A stretch of DNA of 7,880 nt from Myxococcales bacterium (GCA_023248835.1 JAHFDU010000133.1:2085-9964); one strand, 5' to 3'. Counted from the stretch's first letter, positions 1 through 6,193 are shown. The notes: a model not told the origin generated them from the letters alone. Numbers and translations: made by a program.

Positions 1-150
1 CGCGCTGCGATGCTGACGGTGATTCGCGATCGACTCAGCGGCATGGAGGCGGTGCTGCGTGACGAAGAGGGCCGCGTCGCTTCGGTGGAGAACGTGCTGC
101 GTCGAATGGCGAACGAAGCCTTGCCGGTGGATATCATCAGCGAAGGATGA
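1..150 (+). CDS. C-terminal fragment of an unrecognised protein
   Basis: Frame 1 is open from the window edge to a TGA at 148-150, giving 49 residues that end ...NEALPVDIISEG. The visible part is charged and probably helical (RDRLSGMEAVLRDEEGRV), with no membrane segment or recognisable motif. The next gene starts 12 nt after the stop behind a good ribosome-binding site, so the two are probably co-transcribed. The true start lies outside the window. That this is coding is supported by the uninterrupted frame, GC-rich third positions and close spacing to the next gene. I do not recognise the family and give no function. Confidence 0.65.
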   Translation, partial: RAAMLTVIRDRLSGMEAVLRDEEGRVASVENVLRRMANEALPVDIISEG

Positions 151-152
151 TC

Positions 153-157
153 GGAGG
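153..157 (+). promoter_or_regulatory. Shine-Dalgarno site for the GTG-started dehydrogenase
   Basis: GGAGG sits 5 nt before the GTG at 163, just after the upstream stop codon. It supports the GTG start, which also puts the Rossmann motif at the very N-terminus, as usual for this fold. Confidence 0.7.
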
Positions 158-162
158 CGCGC

Positions 163-1089
163 GTGGAAGTCATTTTGGTGGGGCTGGGACCAATCGGCAT
201 CGCGGTGGGTGAAGCGCTGGTAAAAAAACAAATCCCGATTGTTGGTGCGGTCGACCTTCGTCCCGAGCTCGCCGGACGCGCATTGAATGAAGTGGTGGCG
301 GGCGCGTCGCCCTTGCCGATTACCTCGTCGCTGCCCTCGGGTTTTCAGCCTGGCCATTGCGCAATTATACTGACGACGACGTCGAAGTTCTCGTCGGTGG
401 TGCCCGACCTTGAGCGCGCCATCGCGGCGCGACTGCATGCCGTCTCCACTTGTGAAGAGATGGCATTGCCCGATGCCGCTCATGCGCAGGCGGTGCATGC
501 GCTCGACGAGAAGGCCAAGGCGGCCGGCGTGACTCTGCTGGGTACGGGGGTGAATCCCGGCTTTGTCATGGATCGCTTGGTGCTGAGCTTGAGCGGCACC
601 CAAGTGCAGACCGATCGTGTGCAGGTGACTAGAATTGTCGACGCCGCCAAGCGCCGCGGCCCGCTCAGAAAAAAAGTCGGTGAAGGTTTAAGCGAAGCTG
701 AATGGCGGAGTTTGGCCTCGCAAGGACGCATTGGACACGTCGGCCTCGAGCAGTCGGCGCGGTTGGTGGCGCTGGGGCTAGGTTGGATCGTTGATCATTA
801 TTCAGAGTCACTCGATCCGGTTGTACGAGATGGGGTTTGCCGTGGGCTCAAGCAAATCGGACGAGCGACGGTAAATGGCAAAGAGCTGATCACGCTTGAG
901 TTGCAAATGTACGCAGGCGCGACCGATCCCGGCGATCACATCATCCTCGACGGTGATCCTCCGATCGACGCGTTTTTGCGCGGTGGCGTGCAAGGCGATC
1001 GCGGCACCGTGGGTACGGTGGTGCGTGCGCTCGAGCGACTTGAGCGTGCGCCGCGAGGATTGGTTACGGTGGCGGACGTTTTTACTTGA
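163..1089 (+). CDS. DapB-fold NAD(P)-dependent amino-acid dehydrogenase, 2,4-diaminopentanoate dehydrogenase type
   Basis: The 308-aa product opens with a Rossmann strand and dinucleotide loop, VGLGPIG (residues 6-12), followed by an acidic residue after the second strand (AVDLRPE), as in dihydrodipicolinate reductase-fold enzymes. The middle carries GTGVNPGFVMD, the core carries RIVDAAKRRGPLRKKVGEG and GHVGLEQSARL, and the C-terminal part has GDPPIDAFLRGGVQGDRGTVGTV. These match my memory of 2,4-diaminopentanoate dehydrogenase and its relatives (DapB N-terminal domain plus DAP_DH C-terminal domain), which act on small amino or diamino acids. In ornithine fermenters that enzyme oxidises 2,4-diaminopentanoate. 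No other gene of that pathway is visible here, so the substrate is open. The start is GTG with GGAGG 5 nt upstream. The stop overlaps the next start as TGATG. The protein is probably cytosolic. Confidence 0.8.
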   Translation: MEVILVGLGPIGIAVGEALVKKQIPIVGAVDLRPELAGRALNEVVAGASPLPITSSLPSGFQPGHCAIILTTTSKFSSVVPDLERAIAARLHAVSTCEEMALPDAAHAQAVHALDEKAKAAGVTLLGTGVNPGFVMDRLVLSLSGTQVQTDRVQVTRIVDAAKRRGPLRKKVGEGLSEAEWRSLASQGRIGHVGLEQSARLVALGLGWIVDHYSESLDPVVRDGVCRGLKQIGRATVNGKELITLELQMYAGATDPGDHIILDGDPPIDAFLRGGVQGDRGTVGTVVRALERLERAPRGLVTVADVFT

Positions 1090-1655
1090 TGGAACATTCG
1101 CTCGCACCTGGTCTGATCGTTGCCGCGCCACCGCTAGGCGATCCAAACTTTCACCAATCATTAATTTTGCTGGTGCGCCACGACGAGGACGGCGCAGTGG
1201 GATTGGTGGTCAACTCGCCGCGTGTGATCGGATCTGTGGGCGCATTGTGTAGCAAGCTAGGGGTGATAGTACAGCCCGAGATTGGCGAGCAGCCGATCCG
1301 TCTCGGTGGTCCGGTGCAGCAGTCGATCGGCTGGCTCATTTATCGGCCTGAAAGCGAGGAACCTTGCGACGCGGAGCTGCGTCTCAGCCCCGAGTTGGCG
1401 GTCAGCCCGTCGCGGCAAGTGCTGGAATCGATCGCGCGCGGCGATGGGCCGTCTCAGTTTCGCATGGTGGTGGGTTACGCCGGCTGGGCGCCGGGACAGC
1501 TCGAGGTCGAGACCCGCATGGGCGCTTGGTTGCCGGTCGACCTCGATCTGTCGCTTATTTTTGATGTGGCGGTGGAAGAGTGTTGGCAGGCGGCGTTCGG
1601 TCGCGCTGGCGTCAGCCCGGCGGGATTTATGGGCGGTCCCCGCGGTTCTTCCTAG
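1089..1655 (+). CDS. YqgE/AlgH (UPF0301, DUF179) family protein
   Basis: The 188-aa product shows the family pattern from end to end: N-terminal LAPGLIVAAPPLGDPNFHQS, then LLVRHDEDGAVGLVVNSP, a central RLGGPVQ, and the hallmark GYAGWAPGQLEVE followed by GAWLPVD. Length is typical for the family (about 185-200 aa). The ATG at 1089 overlaps the TGA of the dehydrogenase by one base (TGATG), implying translational coupling; a TTG one codon earlier is also in frame but less likely. The family was named from AlgH, linked to alginate regulation in Pseudomonas, but the biochemical role is not settled. The tail ...GFMGGPRGSS is Gly-rich and probably flexible. The protein is probably cytosolic, with no signal peptide or membrane segment. 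It is the last gene of the + strand operon. Confidence 0.92.
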   Translation: MEHSLAPGLIVAAPPLGDPNFHQSLILLVRHDEDGAVGLVVNSPRVIGSVGALCSKLGVIVQPEIGEQPIRLGGPVQQSIGWLIYRPESEEPCDAELRLSPELAVSPSRQVLESIARGDGPSQFRMVVGYAGWAPGQLEVETRMGAWLPVDLDLSLIFDVAVEECWQAAFGRAGVSPAGFMGGPRGSS

Positions 1656-1666
1656 AGTAGACCGAA

Positions 1667-1682
1667 ATCACGTTGACGTGAT
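1667..1682. repeat. Short perfect palindrome between convergent genes
   Basis: ATCACGTTGACGTGAT is a perfect inverted repeat with 7-bp arms and a 2-nt centre, 11 nt after the AlgH-family stop. There is no T-tract on either side, so it is not a standard Rho-independent terminator. It overlaps the left edge of the GACGGC-type repeat, whose second copy has a related but different palindrome at the same place. Confidence 0.5.
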
Positions 1683-1731
1683 CGATCCCGCGTTGTCGTT
1701 GACCTTGTCGGCGACGGCGACGGCGACGATC
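1670..1731 (+). repeat. Intergenic GACGGC-type repeat, copy A
   Basis: This segment starts with CGTTGACGTGA, passes through CGTTGTCGT and ends in a GTCGGCGACGGCGAC tract finishing GACGATC. Its last 41 nt (1691-1731) match 6214-6254 at 38 of 41 positions, with 27 consecutive identical bases. It fills most of the 93-bp gap between two convergent genes and contains no supported ORF. A third, inverted, shorter copy lies at 6381-6419. Confidence 0.85.
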
Positions 1732-1748
1732 TGTTTCACAATGTGAGT

Positions 1749-2654
1749 TCAGTCGAAAGCCACCACCGGCAAGCGCGGATAACTCGAGGAACTCATTCGC
1801 GGATCTTTGACGCGTTCGACCAGCGGCAAGAGCGGCAACTCGCCGCGTACCCAAAGAGCGACCAATTCCGGATAGAGATCGGGGTGGCATATTTCTTGGC
1901 CGAGTAGCGTCGCTTCGTGGGTGACCAATGCACTGAGATCGGCGGCGTGCACTGGCAAGCGATCGAGCAGTGCGATCGCCGCGCCATCGGTGAGCGCGGA
2001 AAGCGCGCGGTCGAAATTTTGCTGTCCACCGGTGACGACAAAGCGATGCGCGATCGGGCGCAAACCCTTCTGCTCACAAAACGACGCCAACGATTCGCCT
2101 CCAGACTGCGTCGCGATCTCGAGTTCCCGCGTCAGTGCGATGGCTGTAGTCGAGTCGGTAATCAAGAGTGGGACTGCGCCCTTGGCGCGAGCGGTGGCAG
2201 CCGCAAATAACGCCCGCACATCGTCGCCAAAAATCGCCACCAATTGATTGGGCTCAACGCCGAGTCGCATCAGCGCGGCGAAAGGAGCTGCCGCGGCATC
2301 GGCCAGCGCGGCAAGTGGCCACAGTTCGGCGCCCTCCTGCCACAGCGGCGGCTCGAGCGCGCAGAGAAATCGCGCCGGCAAGCGTTCACTCTCGACGACC
2401 TGCGTCCGCGGCGGCAGAGCGGGGCAGTGCGCCACCAAACCACGGCGGCAGCGTTCGCACTCACCGCAAGGCAGGACGCGTGGCACCAGAACGCGGCGGC
2501 CCATCCAATCGCCGGCTGCCTCGCCCGCAGCGCTGACGATGCCGACCACTTCGGCGCCAGGTGCGCGCCCGAGGGCACTGCCGACGACGCGAATTTCAAC
2601 TTCACCGGGTTGCAACCGCTCGTCCTGAGCCTGTGCTTCGACTTCGCTCAGCAT
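1749..2654 (-). CDS. Degenerate medium-chain dehydrogenase (zinc-type alcohol dehydrogenase-like)
   Basis: Read from the ATG at 2654, the product is 301 aa. PGEVEIRV (residues 17-24) and PGAEVVGIV (about 32-40) match the N-terminal GroES-like domain of MDR dehydrogenases, and C63, C66, C69 and C77 form the structural-zinc lobe. The C-terminal part (VTHEATLLGQ, DLYPELVALWVRGELPL) aligns with the usual MDR end, closest in my recall to 6-hydroxycyclohex-1-ene-carbonyl-CoA dehydrogenase types. Key parts are missing: the GxCGTD segment with the catalytic Cys is absent, GHE is GAE, and the nucleotide loop GxGxxG reads GDDVRA. It may therefore be a non-catalytic relative or a decaying gene. The start is uncertain: the frame stays open to 2792 with several ATG or TTG codons, the 2654 ATG has no clear ribosome site, and the first residues are encoded by a REP-like palindrome. 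It is the last gene of the tmk operon. Confidence 0.72.
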   Translation of the reverse strand: MLSEVEAQAQDERLQPGEVEIRVVGSALGRAPGAEVVGIVSAAGEAAGDWMGRRVLVPRVLPCGECERCRRGLVAHCPALPPRTQVVESERLPARFLCALEPPLWQEGAELWPLAALADAAAAPFAALMRLGVEPNQLVAIFGDDVRALFAAATARAKGAVPLLITDSTTAIALTRELEIATQSGGESLASFCEQKGLRPIAHRFVVTGGQQNFDRALSALTDGAAIALLDRLPVHAADLSALVTHEATLLGQEICHPDLYPELVALWVRGELPLLPLVERVKDPRMSSSSYPRLPVVAFD

Positions 2655-2796
2655 GATCGGGGGCTTGTTCGTCGGCCACCACATCATCCGTCTCAATCGG
2701 CTGTTCGTCTTCGAGCGCGGGGCCGGTCTGCACGTTCCCATTTTTTCGCGCATTGAATTGATCAAGCGCTTGGCAGAGTTCTTCATAAGCAATCAT
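2602..2796 (-). CDS. Small acidic hypothetical protein
   Basis: This 64-aa ORF starts with ATG 17 nt after the PDZ gene stop, in the same direction. The first ~47 residues look like a real protein: MIAYEELCQALDQFNARKNG is an amphipathic helix, followed by an acidic linker (ALEDEQPIETDDVVADEQ). The last ~17 residues (AERSRSTGSGRAVATR) are encoded by a REP-like palindrome and do not look conserved. It overlaps the dehydrogenase start at 2654 by 53 nt in another frame. The ORF may be an intact small gene, or its original end may have been replaced when the repeat arrived. No strong ribosome site is visible (GTGTCTCCCC before the ATG). I recall similar short helical-plus-acidic proteins in myxobacteria but cannot name a family. 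Confidence 0.5.
   Translation of the reverse strand: MIAYEELCQALDQFNARKNGNVQTGPALEDEQPIETDDVVADEQAPDHAERSRSTGSGRAVATR
2616..2660. repeat. REP-like imperfect palindrome inside coding sequence
   Basis: Arms 2616-2630 (CCGCTCGTCCTGAGC) and 2646-2660 (GCTCAGCATGATCGG) pair at 12 of 15 positions around a 15-nt centre containing TTCGACTTC. The CGTCCTGAGC...TTCGACTTCGCTCAG pattern resembles a short palindromic repeat that I recall as dispersed in many GC-rich bacterial genomes. Here it encodes the start of the dehydrogenase and the end of the small ORF at once. Only one copy is in this window, so its repeated nature rests on memory. Confidence 0.6.
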
Positions 2797-2813
2797 GGGG
2801 AGACACTACCAGG

Positions 2814-3209
2814 TCAATCGATGATCGGCCAACGCAGTAGCTGGATCTTGCCGTTGCGCTCGAGCTCGACGCGCAGCTCTTTTGAACGCTTGAGTGTCTT
2901 CCACACTTGCAGGAACTCTTCCGGATGTTCGACCCGGCGCTGGTTGATCCGCAAAATGACATCGCCGGGATGCAGCGAAGCGTTTGAAAAGCGCGCATCA
3001 TCGGGATAGAGCGCGCGCAGTCGCCAGCCATAGAAATGGCCGTCACGGAATTCCGGCTCGCTGTCGACGTGACTCAAAAAGGCGCCCGGTGAACCGGAAA
3101 GCACCTGCAACAGCGCCGCACGATTGATCGGATCGCCGGAGGGCAGCGTGGTCTTTTCAGCAGCGAAAGCGGGCAGCACAAATAGCAACACAGCGAGCGC
3201 AATCTTCAT
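2814..3209 (-). CDS. Exported PDZ-domain protein
   Basis: The 131-aa product begins with a signal peptide, MKIALAVLLFVLPAFA, with a likely cut after AFA, so it should reach the periplasm or beyond. Residues ~50-131 form a single PDZ-like module: FYGWRLRALYPDDARFSNAS, then the carboxylate-binding type core LHPGDVILRINQRRVEHPEEF, and a closing strand pair (ELRVELERNGKIQLLRWPI). This resembles PDZ domains of HtrA and GspC proteins, but no protease or secretion domain is present. The ATG at 3209 overlaps the tmk TGA in the ATGA arrangement, giving translational coupling; an upstream in-frame start at 3245 would add 12 residues and push the signal peptide inward, so it is less likely. It may act as a periplasmic adaptor, which is inference. 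Confidence 0.8.
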   Translation of the reverse strand: MKIALAVLLFVLPAFAAEKTTLPSGDPINRAALLQVLSGSPGAFLSHVDSEPEFRDGHFYGWRLRALYPDDARFSNASLHPGDVILRINQRRVEHPEEFLQVWKTLKRSKELRVELERNGKIQLLRWPIID

Positions 3210-3835
3210 GGTCTTGAGGATGAGCTTGAGAGTGCGGGAAGGCAAATTTCTACCGCGCGCAAGATCGCCTCAAACACTGTGTCTTGGTCGCCATTGCCAT
3301 CGACGGTTTCGATGTTTCCGCTCTTATAAAGAGCGGCTTCATGCAAATAGGCGCTCGCCACTTGGCGTTGCATCTCGATCGCGTCGTACAGCTCAACCTC
3401 GCCGCCACGTCGCTGCCGACGCTTGGCGGCGACCTCTGGATCGACCGCCACCAGCAAAGTCAGATCCGCAGCGCGCGCGCGCGCGTTGATTGTCTCGACG
3501 AAGGCGCGATCAACTTGTTGTGATTGATAGGCCAGCGACGACAGCACGTAGCGATCACTGACCACGTGGCATCCGCTCGAGAGCTGCGGCTCGATTTCGC
3601 GCGCGAGGTGATCGAGTCGGTCGGAGGCGAACAGCAGCGCCACAGCGGTTGGCGGCAGCGTCGCTTGCCCCTTCAGCACGCGCCGCAATTCGAGCCCGAT
3701 CGGCCCACGCGATGGCTCGCAGGTTTGATGCACGCGGTGACCGCGTCGCGCGAGTTCCGCTGTCAGTCGAGCGCTCTGGGTAGTAGTTCCCGCGCCATCG
3801 ACGCCTTCTAGCACAATAAAGTATCCGGGAGTCAT
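3206..3835 (-). CDS. tmk: Thymidylate (dTMP) kinase
   Basis: The 209-aa product has normal Tmk length and motif order. The P-loop region reads FIVLEGVDGAGTTTQ (residues 6-20), the dTMP-site segment is CEPSRGPIG (39-47), and the DR(Y) motif is DRYVLSSLAYQ (94-104). The LID region KRRQRRGGEVELYD (138-151) carries the basic residues. The enzyme transfers phosphate from ATP to dTMP to make dTDP in the cytosol. The Walker A lysine (GxxxxGK) is Thr17 here; I recall GAGTTTQ in some deltaproteobacterial Tmks, so the gene is probably functional. The ATG at 3835 is chosen because it places the P-loop at the usual distance; a longer frame to 3913 would add 26 residues that do not resemble Tmk. It heads the operon, divergent from the kinase gene. 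Confidence 0.93.
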   Translation of the reverse strand: MTPGYFIVLEGVDGAGTTTQSARLTAELARRGHRVHQTCEPSRGPIGLELRRVLKGQATLPPTAVALLFASDRLDHLAREIEPQLSSGCHVVSDRYVLSSLAYQSQQVDRAFVETINARARAADLTLLVAVDPEVAAKRRQRRGGEVELYDAIEMQRQVASAYLHEAALYKSGNIETVDGNGDQDTVFEAILRAVEICLPALSSSSSRP

Positions 3836-3919
3836 TGGATGGCGAGCCTGGTTCGGTAGACTGAGCAATGGTATCCAATCTCGGGCATGTTTGGTGCCCG
3901 CTTCAGCGAGCATCGTGTT

Positions 3920-3953
3920 GCTTCAGCCGTGGCCTTGAGGCCACGGCTGAAGC
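3920..3953. repeat. Perfect 15-bp hairpin, REP-like, before the kinase gene
   Basis: GCTTCAGCCGTGGCC (3920-3934) and its exact complement (3939-3953) surround the loop TTGA. It lies in the 135-bp divergent space between the tmk and kinase starts, 17 nt before the likely GTG start of the kinase. There is no T-tract after either arm. The sequence resembles a dispersed palindrome I recall from acidobacterial and other GC-rich genomes (CTTCAGCCGTGG type). If transcribed it would form a very stable leader hairpin next to the kinase start. Confidence 0.85.
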
Positions 3954-3970
3954 CGGATACACTCTTGTTC

Positions 3971-5536
3971 GTGCAAGCAGTGCCCGCAAGTTCGCAGGCG
4001 TTCGGCAAGTACCTCCTGGTCAAACAGATCGGCAAAGGTGGCATGGCCGAGGTGTTTTTGGCGCGCCAGCGCGGGCCGCAAGGATTTGAAAAGGAGTGTG
4101 TCATCAAGCGCATTCTGCCAAAGCTTGCTGCCGATGAACAGTTCGTCCGCATGTTTCTCGACGAGGCGCGCATCGCCGCTCCGCTTTCGCATCCGAACAT
4201 CGTGCAGATTTTCGATCTCGGCGAGGCGGCGCCGCGCGAATTTTTCATCGCGATGGAGTACGTCAACGGCGTCGACCTACAACAGATCGTCGATGCTGAG
4301 GCGACGCTCGGGCAGCGCATGCCGCTGCCGATTGCGATACGCATTGTGTCGAATGTTGCCGAGGGACTCGGCCATGCGCATCGCGCCACCGACTCGAATG
4401 GCCAGCCGCTCGGGCTGGTGCATCGCGACATTTCGCCTTCGAACATTTTGGTGTCGTTCGATGGCATCGCCAAGCTGTGCGATTTCGGCATTGCCAAAGC
4501 GATGGCCGGGCAGCGCGCCACTCAGACCGGGACCATCAAAGGCAAAGTTCCCTACATGAGTCCGGAGCAGCTGCAAGCCCATCCGCTCGACGCGCGATCG
4601 GATCTGTTTTCGCTCGGAGTTGTGCTCTATGAACTCACTTGCGGCACGATGCCGTTTGCGGGCAAATCACCGGTCGAGCGCGCGGTGCAGACTTTACAAA
4701 ATGAGCCCTGCCCACCGTCGCTGCTGGTGGATGACTATCCGCCGAGTTTGGCAGTGGTCACCACGCGGGCGCTGGCCAAGCGACCAGAAGATCGCTTCCA
4801 AACGGCGCGAGAATTTCAGCGCGCGCTTGAAGAGGTGCTGCTCGATCTGCGACTCTCGCTGGTGGCGCACGATGTCTCTTCCTATTTGGAGGAGCTGTTC
4901 CCGCTTCGCGTTGAGCGCTCGCAGGCGGTTCCGATTGCGCACAAGCCTCACCAAGCCACCGAAAAAGGAGTTGCAATGCCGAAGCCGTCAAAGCCCACGC
5001 AAGATACCGAGCAAGACATTGCATCGGCGAGCTCGCAGGTTTCTCTCGGCAGCGCCGAGCTCGGCGAATATGGCGACAACCGTCACAGTTTTGGTGAAGG
5101 GCGCTCGAACGTCAAATTCGTCATTCCGGTGCTGGTTGCTTTGATCGCGGCCGGTTTTTGGTGGCTCACCACGCACATGGGACAGCCGGCGGCTGCGCCA
5201 GCGACAGAGAATGTCAATGGGGCGACGCCAGCGACGACACCGGTCGCCAACAGCGCGGCGCCGGCGCCTGCGGCCAACGCAGTTTCGCCCACGCCCACGC
5301 CCACGCCTACGGTTGTGCCGCCGGTCGCGCCACCAGTGGTTGCGGCGCCCCCCTTTGCGACTGCTCCTGCAACACCTGCCGAAGCTCCTACGGTGGCGCC
5401 GAAGCCTGTTGCAGCAACAAAACCACCAGTGACAAAAGTTCCGATTCGTAGAGTAGTCAGGCGGCGAGAGCCGGCGGGTGATCTGAAGTCGCTGCCACAT
5501 TTGCCGCTGCCGCCGCCGCCCGACGACAAAAACTGA
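3971..5536 (+). CDS. Membrane-anchored Hanks-type serine/threonine protein kinase
   Basis: From the GTG at 3971 the product is 521 aa. The kinase domain starts with FGKYLLVKQIGKGGMAEVF (residues ~11-29) and has the ATP lysine K46 in VIKRI. It continues with HRDISPSNIL (151-160), DFG (171-173) and MSPEQ (196-200), so all catalytic residues are present and an active kinase is expected. After a linker comes one membrane segment, VKFVIPVLVALIAAGFWW (~381-398). A Pro/Ala/Thr-rich outer tail of about 120 residues follows, ending basic then Pro-rich (LPLPPPPDDKN). HRDISPSN and the low-complexity tail are typical of myxobacterial kinases. There is no PASTA or other recognised sensor domain, so the signal is unknown. 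The frame is open to an ATG at 3887, but that extension reads through the hairpin at 3920-3953 and does not look like kinase. A GTG at 3980 and a TTG at 3965 are also possible. No strong ribosome site is seen. Confidence 0.9.
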   Translation: MQAVPASSQAFGKYLLVKQIGKGGMAEVFLARQRGPQGFEKECVIKRILPKLAADEQFVRMFLDEARIAAPLSHPNIVQIFDLGEAAPREFFIAMEYVNGVDLQQIVDAEATLGQRMPLPIAIRIVSNVAEGLGHAHRATDSNGQPLGLVHRDISPSNILVSFDGIAKLCDFGIAKAMAGQRATQTGTIKGKVPYMSPEQLQAHPLDARSDLFSLGVVLYELTCGTMPFAGKSPVERAVQTLQNEPCPPSLLVDDYPPSLAVVTTRALAKRPEDRFQTAREFQRALEEVLLDLRLSLVAHDVSSYLEELFPLRVERSQAVPIAHKPHQATEKGVAMPKPSKPTQDTEQDIASASSQVSLGSAELGEYGDNRHSFGEGRSNVKFVIPVLVALIAAGFWWLTTHMGQPAAAPATENVNGATPATTPVANSAAPAPAANAVSPTPTPTPTVVPPVAPPVVAAPPFATAPATPAEAPTVAPKPVAATKPPVTKVPIRRVVRRREPAGDLKSLPHLPLPPPPDDKN

Positions 5537-5559
5537 TCTCGATCACACTTTGCTGCGAG

Positions 5560-6072
5560 CTATTCGAGTCCGTGCTTGCGCTTGATCTGGTCCATCGCTT
5601 TTTGGTACTCGATTTCCCAGGTCGCAGTTCCCTGCTCGAGATTCTTGATGCGGCGGCGCACCTCTTGATCGAGCTCGTCCTCGACGGCGGTGTGTTTTTT
5701 TATGAGGTCTTTGATCTTGCGCCGCAGCGTCGCATCATCGGCGTAAACTTCCTCGATGTGCGCCGACTGCATGAACGACTCGACGATTTGCGTGGTGATC
5801 CAGCTTCCGCCCTCTTCCCCGAGGGCAAAGCCGCGCTCTTCGGCGATGGTTCGCTTGATCTTGCCGAACTGACCAAAATCGAGATGGCGCTCTTCGAGCA
5901 GATCTTTGGCTTTGTCGCTGCACTCGCGATCCATGCGCAAGTACTCTTTGAGTACCGCTTCAATGTCGAGCTGCGCCTCGGCGACGCTCGATACCTCGAT
6001 GTCCTCGCCCTTGACCAGCGCTGCGATCATCTCCTCAGCGATGATTGGAATTTTTGCACTGTAAAGCTTCAT
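5560..6072 (-). CDS. DUF507 family protein
   Basis: The 170-aa product matches the DUF507 pattern as I know it from deltaproteobacteria: N-terminal MKLYSAKIPIIAEEMIAALV, the central KEYLRMDRECSDKAKDLLEE, FGKIKRTIAEERGF, then IEEVYADDATLRRKIKDLIKKH and the C-terminal EVRRRIKNLEQGTATWEIEYQK. Strongly charged and mostly helical, the protein has no signal peptide or membrane segment, so it is probably cytosolic. It looks like two tandem helical halves, each with a K/R-rich stretch near its end. The function of the family is not known to me. The ATG at 6072 is preceded by GGAGAG at good distance. The gene converges on the kinase gene with a 23-bp gap and no visible terminator between them. It is probably a single-gene unit reading out of the repeat-rich space at 6073-6547. 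Confidence 0.92.
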   Translation of the reverse strand: MKLYSAKIPIIAEEMIAALVKGEDIEVSSVAEAQLDIEAVLKEYLRMDRECSDKAKDLLEERHLDFGQFGKIKRTIAEERGFALGEEGGSWITTQIVESFMQSAHIEEVYADDATLRRKIKDLIKKHTAVEDELDQEVRRRIKNLEQGTATWEIEYQKAMDQIKRKHGLE

Positions 6073-6193
6073 TCTTTGCTCTCTCCGCGTGGTGGTCTCA
6101 AATCACGGCGCAGACCTTATCACACCACCGACGGAAGGGAAGCGGTTCGTTGACCTGACCGCCTGAACCGCCTGACAGTTTGCCCCCACGTCG

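Noticed and set aside
1656..1748. Bidirectional Rho-independent terminator between the convergent genes
   Set aside because: The palindrome at 1667-1682 has short arms and no T-tract on either strand.
2168..2756. Three + strand frames over the dehydrogenase gene
   Set aside because: They are Arg/Ala/Pro-rich with no recognisable motifs; the - strand frame has MDR features.
3832..4521. Long - strand open frame opposite the kinase gene
   Set aside because: It is a shadow of the kinase domain; the + strand frame has every kinase motif, while this frame shows no known pattern.
4988..5529. Two long - strand frames rich in Arg or Gly/Ala opposite the kinase tail
   Set aside because: They are antisense readings of the Pro/Ala-rich low-complexity tail, a common artefact.
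6114..6142. Possible promoter for the DUF507 gene (TAAGGT on the - strand with a CTTCCC at -35 spacing)
   Set aside because: The -35 match is poor (2 of 6) and the -10 only partial; not enough to call.
5572..6153. 193-aa + strand frame over the DUF507 gene
   Set aside because: The - strand product matches DUF507 over its full length with a ribosome site; the + frame is a mirror of it.
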